In this document: positions 6,037 to 9,358 of the stretch, piece after piece
Numbering within the stretch: position 1 is the first letter of the stretch
Layout: every line of letters begins with the position of its first letter
Assembly: GCA_919903585.1 (NCBI GenBank)
Contig: CAKKST010000173.1
Location: forward strand, 1,723 to 11,080
Reading direction: 5' to 3'
Length of the DNA: 9,358 nucleotides
Origin: Nitrospiria bacterium
GTDB lineage: Bacteria > Nitrospirota > CAKKRA01 > 9FT-COMBO-42-15
Position numbers and translations under genes: made by a program
The notes under the pieces: generated by a model
What the model saw: only the letters and a program-made list of their open reading frames with translations
Told to the model about the DNA's origin: nothing
Database searches by the model: none

Positions 6037-7665
6037 ATGGCAAAACAGTTATTATTCGGTGAGAGTGCAAGGTCATCAATACTAAGAGGTGTTATGCAGC
6101 TTACAGATGCAGTAAAGGCAACACTCGGCCCTGCTGGAAGGAATGCAGTAATAGACAAAAAATATGGCGCGCCTACAATAACAAAGGATGGTGTTACAGT
6201 TGCAAAAGAGATAGAGTTAAAAGACCCATATGAGAATATGGGCGCCCAGCTTGTTAAGGAGGTTGCGAGCAAGACGAGTGATGTAGCAGGTGATGGTACA
6301 ACTACTGCAACAGTACTTGCTGCAATTATCTATAAAGAAGGGATGAAGCATGTCTCTGCAGGCGCCAATCCAATGGAGATCAAGAGAGGCATTGAGAAGG
6401 CAGTAGAGGTTATTATTGAAGAGTTAAAAAAATTAAGCAAGCCGACACAGGACAAGAAAGAGATTGCACAGGTCGGCACAATCTCTGCAAATAATGATCC
6501 TACAATTGGCGACTTGATAGCAGAGGCAATGGATAAGGTCGGCAAAGATGGCGTAATCACTGTTGAAGAGGCAAAGAGCATGACCACCTCCCTTGATATT
6601 GTTGAGGGGATGCAGTTTGACAGGGGTTATCTCTCGCCATATTTTGTAACAGACCCAGAGAGGATGGAGGCGGTAATTGATGACGCCTTTATTCTTATTA
6701 ATGAAAAGAAGATTAGCAGCATGAAAGACCTTCTTCCTATCCTTGAGCAGATAGCAAAAATGGGAAGGCCGTTATTAATCCTTGCTGAAGAGATTGAGGG
6801 AGAGGCGCTGGCAACACTCGTTGTAAACAAGCTTAGAGGAACACTCAATGTTGCTGCTGTAAAGGCCCCCGGTTTCGGCGACAGAAGGAAGGCAATGCTT
6901 GAGGATATTTCAATACTCACAGGCGGTCAGGTAATATCAGAGGACCTTGGCCTGAAGCTTGAGAATGTAAAGATCGCTGACCTTGGAAGGGCAAAGAGGA
7001 TTACTATTGACAAGGACAATACAACGATTGTTGAAGGCGCAGGTGATCATTCAAAGATTCAGGGAAGGGTAAAGCAGATAAAGGCCCAGATTGAAGAGTC
7101 ATCATCCGATTATGACAAGGAGAAGCTTCAGGAGAGGCTTGCAAAGATAGTCGGCGGCGTTGCTGTTATCAATGTTGGCGCATCAACCGAGACAGAGATG
7201 AAGGAAAAGAAGGCAAGGGTTGAGGATGCCCTCCATGCAACAAGGGCAGCAGTAGAAGAGGGTATAATTCCCGGCGGCGGTGTAGCGCTCCTTCGCTGTA
7301 TCCCTGCGCTTGAAAAACTAAAGCTCCATGGCGACCAGCAGTTTGGTGTTAATATAATAAAGAGGGCGCTTGAGGAACCAATAAGACAGATCGTAGAGAA
7401 TGCAGGTTTTGAAGGCTCTGTGGTTGTTGAGAAGGTAAAGGCTGAGAAGCCAAATGTAGGATTTGATGCCTCAAAAGAAGAATATGTTGATATGCTAAAG
7501 GCGGGTATTATTGATCCTACAAAGGTCACCCGCTGTGCCCTTCAGAATGCAGCAAGTGTGGCATCCCTGATGCTCACAACTGAGGTCATTGTTGCTGATC
7601 TGCCAGAGGAGAAGTCAGCAGCTATGCCGGCAATGCCTGGAGGCGGAATGGGTGGAATGTATTAA
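6037..7665 (+). CDS. groEL: Chaperonin GroEL (Hsp60)
   Basis: GroEL is the 14-mer double-ring chaperonin that folds proteins in ATP-driven cycles with GroES. It is full length at 542 residues. Visible hallmarks are AVKATLGPAGRNAVID (25-40), the ATP-site loop DVAGDGTTT (82-90) whose D86 corresponds to E. coli D87, the apical-domain stretch GFGDRRKAMLEDI, the equatorial HATRAAVEEGIIPGGG including the catalytic-aspartate region VEDALHATR, and a Gly/Met-rich tail ending PGGGMGGMY. An exact AAGGAGG lies 6 bases before the ATG, stronger than any other ribosome site in the window, which fits high expression. It is the second gene of the operon. No terminator lies between its stop and the pyr promoter starting 6 bases later; the first intrinsic terminator downstream is the PyrR-controlled one at 7781-7817. 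Confidence 0.99.
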   Translation: MAKQLLFGESARSSILRGVMQLTDAVKATLGPAGRNAVIDKKYGAPTITKDGVTVAKEIELKDPYENMGAQLVKEVASKTSDVAGDGTTTATVLAAIIYKEGMKHVSAGANPMEIKRGIEKAVEVIIEELKKLSKPTQDKKEIAQVGTISANNDPTIGDLIAEAMDKVGKDGVITVEEAKSMTTSLDIVEGMQFDRGYLSPYFVTDPERMEAVIDDAFILINEKKISSMKDLLPILEQIAKMGRPLLILAEEIEGEALATLVVNKLRGTLNVAAVKAPGFGDRRKAMLEDISILTGGQVISEDLGLKLENVKIADLGRAKRITIDKDNTTIVEGAGDHSKIQGRVKQIKAQIEESSSDYDKEKLQERLAKIVGGVAVINVGASTETEMKEKKARVEDALHATRAAVEEGIIPGGGVALLRCIPALEKLKLHGDQQFGVNIIKRALEEPIRQIVENAGFEGSVVVEKVKAEKPNVGFDASKEEYVDMLKAGIIDPTKVTRCALQNAASVASLMLTTEVIVADLPEEKSAAMPAMPGGGMGGMY

Positions 7666-7671
7666 AAAAAC

Positions 7672-7700
7672 TTGACAACTGAACACGGATTGTATAGTAT
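7672..7700 (+). promoter_or_regulatory. Candidate pyr operon promoter
   Basis: A consensus -35 TTGACA (7672-7677) is followed by TATAGT (7693-7698, spacing 15) or TAGTAT (7695-7700, spacing 17). Both -10 readings are plausible. Transcription would start near 7705-7708, just before the PyrR-binding hairpin, giving a leader of about 245 bases. The promoter abuts the groEL stop. Confidence 0.7.
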
Positions 7701-7710
7701 ATAGTTAATT

Positions 7711-7751
7711 TTAACTCTTTAAATCAGTCCAGCGAGGCTGATAAGGGATAA
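7711..7751 (+). promoter_or_regulatory. PyrR-binding RNA hairpin (anti-antiterminator)
   Basis: The conserved PyrR loop UCCnGnGAGG is present as TCCAGCGAGG (7728-7737), closed by ATCAG (7723-7727) with CTGAT (7738-7742). Below an asymmetric bulge TAA (7720-7722), a lower stem pairs CTCTT (7715-7719) with AAGGG (7743-7747). It can extend past one A/A mismatch through TTA (7711-7713) with TAA (7749-7751). This is the known architecture of pyr attenuator binding loops recognised by PyrR with bound UMP. The same bases can instead pair with the terminator: CAG-C-GAGG (7730-7737, one bulged C) is complementary to CCTCCTG (7781-7787). That alternative pairing is the antiterminator. Confidence 0.93.
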
Positions 7752-7754
7752 CTA

Positions 7755-7796
7755 ATGAAGAAAATAAGACAATTTAAAAACCTCCTGTCTCTGTAA
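7755..7796 (+). CDS. Putative 13-residue leader peptide in the pyr attenuator
   Basis: A small ORF, MKKIRQFKNLLSL, starts at the ATG 7 bases after AAGGG (7743-7747) and stops with TAA in the loop of the intrinsic terminator. Its Shine-Dalgarno is the 3' strand of the PyrR-binding lower stem, so PyrR binding would hide it. A ribosome finishing this ORF would cover the left arm of the terminator. The geometry suggests coupled translation-attenuation control. I recall that a leader-peptide plus PyrR model was proposed for the Thermus pyr operon. No translation evidence is available here, and such a short ORF could arise by chance. Confidence 0.5.
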   Translation: MKKIRQFKNLLSL

Positions 7797-7817
7797 AAGA
7801 GCAGGGGGTTTTTTTTT
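7781..7817 (+). terminator. Intrinsic terminator of the PyrR attenuator
   Basis: CCTCCTG (7781-7787) pairs with CAGGGGG (7802-7808), and after a bulged T, CTCT (7789-7792) pairs with AGAG (7798-7801) around the loop GTAAA. Nine Ts follow (7809-7817). This is a textbook Rho-independent terminator, and its left arm is shared with the antiterminator pairing. With no other terminator after groEL, it probably also ends groESL transcripts. Confidence 0.93.
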
Positions 7818-7851
7818 GCCTGTAATGCACCTTTAAGATGCTTATGCAACG

Positions 7852-7898
7852 GTAGGACAGGCGTCCCGCCTGTCTGACAGCCGAGACGGCTGTCCTAC
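7852..7898. repeat. Nested double-hairpin repeat in the pyrR 5' UTR
   Basis: Outer arms GTAGGACAG (7852-7860) and CTGTCCTAC (7890-7898) are perfect complements. Two inner hairpins are also possible: GACAGGC/GCCTGTC (7856-7862 with 7868-7874) and GACAGCCG/CGGCTGTC (7876-7883 with 7887-7894). The two inner hairpins resemble each other in inverted orientation. The structure looks like an inserted dispersed palindromic element rather than part of the attenuator. No T-run follows it. Confidence 0.7.
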
Positions 7899-7936
7899 TT
7901 CAGTGTTGTATTATAGGATTTTCCAAAACTCTGTGT

Positions 7937-7947
7937 GAGGCTGATAA
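7937..7947 (+). promoter_or_regulatory. pyrR ribosome binding site with an 11-base copy of the PyrR-loop 3' half
   Basis: GAGGCTGATAA at 7937-7947 is identical to 7734-7744 in the PyrR-binding hairpin. Its GAGG is the only Shine-Dalgarno candidate for pyrR, 13 bases before the ATG. The 5' half of a binding loop (ATCAGTCC) is absent upstream, so it is not a complete PyrR site. Confidence 0.4.
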
Positions 7948-7953
7948 TTAATT

Positions 7954-8553
7954 ATGCCGGTTAAATGGAAAGAAAAGAAGATAGTAATGGAGGCAACTGA
8001 GATTGGCCGCGCCCTGCGGAGAATCTCCCATGAGATTATTGAAAAAAATAAGGGTACAGAAGACCTTATCCTTGTTGGCATAAGAACAGGCGGCGCTCAT
8101 ATTGCTAAAAGATTAGTAAAGATTATAAAAGATATTGAGGGTGTTGAGCTTCCAATCGGCATCCTTGATATAACCCTTTATCGTGATGACCTCTCAACCA
8201 AGAAAGAACAGCCTATTTTAAAGAAGACCGAAATACCTGTATCAATTGCTGGCAAGAAGATCATTTTGGTAGATGATGTCCTTTTTACAGGAAGGTCAAT
8301 AAGGGCTGCAATGGACAGCCTTATGGACTTTGGCAGGCCAAAGCAGATGCAGCTTGCTGTCCTGATTGACAGGGGACACAGGGAACTGCCTATTAGGCCT
8401 GATTTTACCGGGAAAAACCTCCCTACAGCAAGGGAGGAGATAGTTAAGGTATTACTTGAAGAAGAAGGGGAGAAGGACAGGGTTATTATTGCTGAACAAT
8501 ACCTCTCACCCTTCCCTCCCCCTCAAGGGGGTAGGGTTAGGGAGAGGGGTTAA
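7954..8553 (+). CDS. pyrR: Bifunctional PyrR: pyr operon attenuator protein / uracil phosphoribosyltransferase
   Basis: PyrR binds pyr leader RNA when UMP is high and promotes termination; many members also convert uracil and PRPP to UMP. The type I phosphoribosyltransferase fold is clear: EIGRALRRISHEIIEKNKG (16-34), the loop VGIRTGGAHIAKRL (41-54), the PRPP-binding motif ILVDDVLFTGRSIRAAMD (104-121), and the PyrR-specific DRGHRELPIRPDFTGKNLPT (139-158) with basic residues used for RNA contact. The family usually ends near residue 180, after VIIAE. Here about 17 extra residues (YLSPFPPPQGGRVRERG, 183-199) come almost entirely from a palindromic repeat at 8502-8547. The tail is proline- and arginine-rich and unlike the rest of the protein. 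The start ATG follows GAGG at 7937-7940; Met12 is an alternative. It lies downstream of its own target hairpin, so it is autoregulated, and 6 bases before pyrB. Confidence 0.96.
   Translation: MPVKWKEKKIVMEATEIGRALRRISHEIIEKNKGTEDLILVGIRTGGAHIAKRLVKIIKDIEGVELPIGILDITLYRDDLSTKKEQPILKKTEIPVSIAGKKIILVDDVLFTGRSIRAAMDSLMDFGRPKQMQLAVLIDRGHRELPIRPDFTGKNLPTAREEIVKVLLEEEGEKDRVIIAEQYLSPFPPPQGGRVRERG
8502..8547. repeat. C/T-G/A-rich imperfect palindrome inside the pyrR 3' end
   Basis: CCTCTC (8502-8507) pairs with GAGAGG (8542-8547), CCCT (8514-8517) with AGGG (8533-8536), and CCCCC (8518-8522) with GGGGG (8527-8531) around TCAA. Its composition (strand-biased C/T then G/A) differs sharply from the A-rich flanking code. 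It resembles the CTCACCC/CCCTCTCCC family of dispersed palindromes common in bacterial genomes. It is translated as the PyrR tail, and its right arm supplies the purine-rich Shine-Dalgarno (GGAGAGGGG, 8541-8549) for pyrB. Confidence 0.75.
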
Positions 8554-8559
8554 TAAGCT

Positions 8560-9342
8560 ATGCCGCTAAATAAAAAAGATTTACTTGAAATTCAATCACT
8601 TACACCAGAGGACATAAAGTTAATTCTGGATAGTGCGGACTCCTTTAAGGAAGTCACTGACAGGGATATTAAAAAGGTGCCTACCCTTCGCGGAAAGACT
8701 GTTGTTAACCTCTTTTTTGAGCCGAGCACAAGGACAAGAATATCCTTTGAGATTGCTGCAAAAAGATTAAGTGCGGATGTGTTAAATATCGCTGTTTCTG
8801 CAAGTAGTGTTGTAAAGGGAGAGACCCTGCTTGATACAGCAAGAAATATTGAGGCAATGAAGTCAGATATTATAGTTATAAGGCACTCTGTATCAGGGGC
8901 GCCATATATACTTGCAAGGGCATTAAAAAGCTCTGTAATAAATGCAGGTGATGGGTGCCACGAACATCCTACACAGGCGCTCCTTGATATGTTTACTATC
9001 AGAGAGAAAAAGGGCAGGATTGACGGCCTGACAGTTGCCATTGTCGGGGATATAGCCCACAGCCGCGTTGCAAGGTCAAATATCTATGGCCTTATTAAGA
9101 TGGGTGCAAAGGTAAGGGTAGTAGCGCCTCCAACCATGATTCCTATGGAGGTTGAGAGATTAGGTGTAGATATCTTCTACAACCTTGAAGAGGGGCTAAA
9201 GGGCGCTGATGTTGTTATTATGCTGCGCATACAGCTTGAGCGTCAGGGCAAAAACTACTTCCCGAATCTAAGGGAATATTCAATGATGTATTGCCTTACA
9301 AGGGAGAAATTAAAATCAGCAAAAGATAATACAATAACCTAA
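8560..9342 (+). CDS. pyrB: Aspartate carbamoyltransferase catalytic chain, C-terminally truncated
   Basis: PyrB joins carbamoyl phosphate and aspartate to N-carbamoyl-aspartate, the first committed step of pyrimidine synthesis. The carbamoyl-phosphate site is intact: FFEPSTRTRISFE (52-64), VVKGETLLDTA (84-94), IRHS (107-110) and DGCHEHPTQALLD (131-143). The aspartate domain has GDIAHSRVARSN (163-174) and MLRIQLERQ (221-229), the latter carrying the Arg-x-Gln that binds aspartate. The frame reaches LKSAKDNTI, where the family continues with an IMHPGP motif and about 45-50 more residues, but here it reads T and then stops (260 residues versus about 305-310). No other frame of the last 20 bases restores HPGP. 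The loss removes part of the active site, so as written the enzyme should be inactive. The sequence ends 16 bases later, so an artefact at a contig edge is as likely as a real truncation. The Shine-Dalgarno comes from the repeat at 8541-8549. Confidence 0.93.
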   Translation: MPLNKKDLLEIQSLTPEDIKLILDSADSFKEVTDRDIKKVPTLRGKTVVNLFFEPSTRTRISFEIAAKRLSADVLNIAVSASSVVKGETLLDTARNIEAMKSDIIVIRHSVSGAPYILARALKSSVINAGDGCHEHPTQALLDMFTIREKKGRIDGLTVAIVGDIAHSRVARSNIYGLIKMGAKVRVVAPPTMIPMEVERLGVDIFYNLEEGLKGADVVIMLRIQLERQGKNYFPNLREYSMMYCLTREKLKSAKDNTIT

Positions 9343-9358
9343 AACTCCTTTCAGCTTC

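Noticed and set aside
7128..7529. 133-codon minus-strand ORF inside groEL
   Set aside because: It is fully antisense to conserved GroEL, with Ser/Thr/Phe-rich composition typical of shadow frames and no ribosome site.
8592..9041. 149-codon minus-strand ORF inside pyrB
   Set aside because: It is antisense to conserved ATCase motifs with no independent support.
9322..9358. Simple frameshift restoring the pyrB C-terminus
   Set aside because: All three forward frames of the last bases were read and none gives the expected HPGP segment.

Overview
The window looks like chromosomal DNA of a free-living, Gram-negative-type bacterium, probably from an uncultivated lineage. The evidence is moderate A+T content, strong use of AGG/AGA arginine codons, SecA with a zinc-binding tail, HrcA/CIRCE control of groESL, PyrR-type pyrimidine attenuation, c-di-GMP signalling genes, and several short palindromic repeats between genes. 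Nitrospirota or a Desulfobacterota-like group would fit, but this placement is only an impression from gene style. All genes lie on the + strand.

Layout: (1) 1-1190 is the C-terminal part of secA, open at the left edge. (2) 1295-5409 is a tight three-gene unit: a GAF-GGDEF diguanylate cyclase, a membrane Cache-HAMP-HD-GYP c-di-GMP phosphodiesterase, and a membrane-anchored FecR-domain protein. The first pair is 10 bp apart and the second overlaps by 8 bp. (3) 5410-5721 is a regulatory region with a sigma70-like promoter, a perfect CIRCE operator and a long 5'-UTR hairpin. It drives groES (5722-5985) and groEL (6037-7665). (4) 7666-7953 is a pyrimidine leader: a promoter starting 6 bp after the groEL stop, a textbook PyrR-binding hairpin, an antiterminator, a 13-codon leader ORF ending in the loop of an intrinsic terminator, and then a double-hairpin repeat. 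(5) pyrR (7954-8553) and pyrB (from 8560) follow. The pyrB reading frame stops about 45-50 codons early, 16 bases before the window end.

How the genes work together: the c-di-GMP trio looks like a sensing and output unit, with synthesis and breakdown of c-di-GMP encoded beside a cell-envelope protein. groESL is predicted to be repressed by HrcA. PyrR with bound UMP is predicted to bind the leader hairpin and cause termination before pyrR-pyrB.

The most unusual region is the pyr leader. Here the PyrR-binding stem contains the Shine-Dalgarno of the leader ORF, and 11 bases of the PyrR site recur over the pyrR ribosome binding site. Downstream, a G/C-rich dispersed-type palindrome encodes the last residues of PyrR and also supplies the pyrB Shine-Dalgarno. 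No wholly new protein system is visible; the novelty is regulatory.
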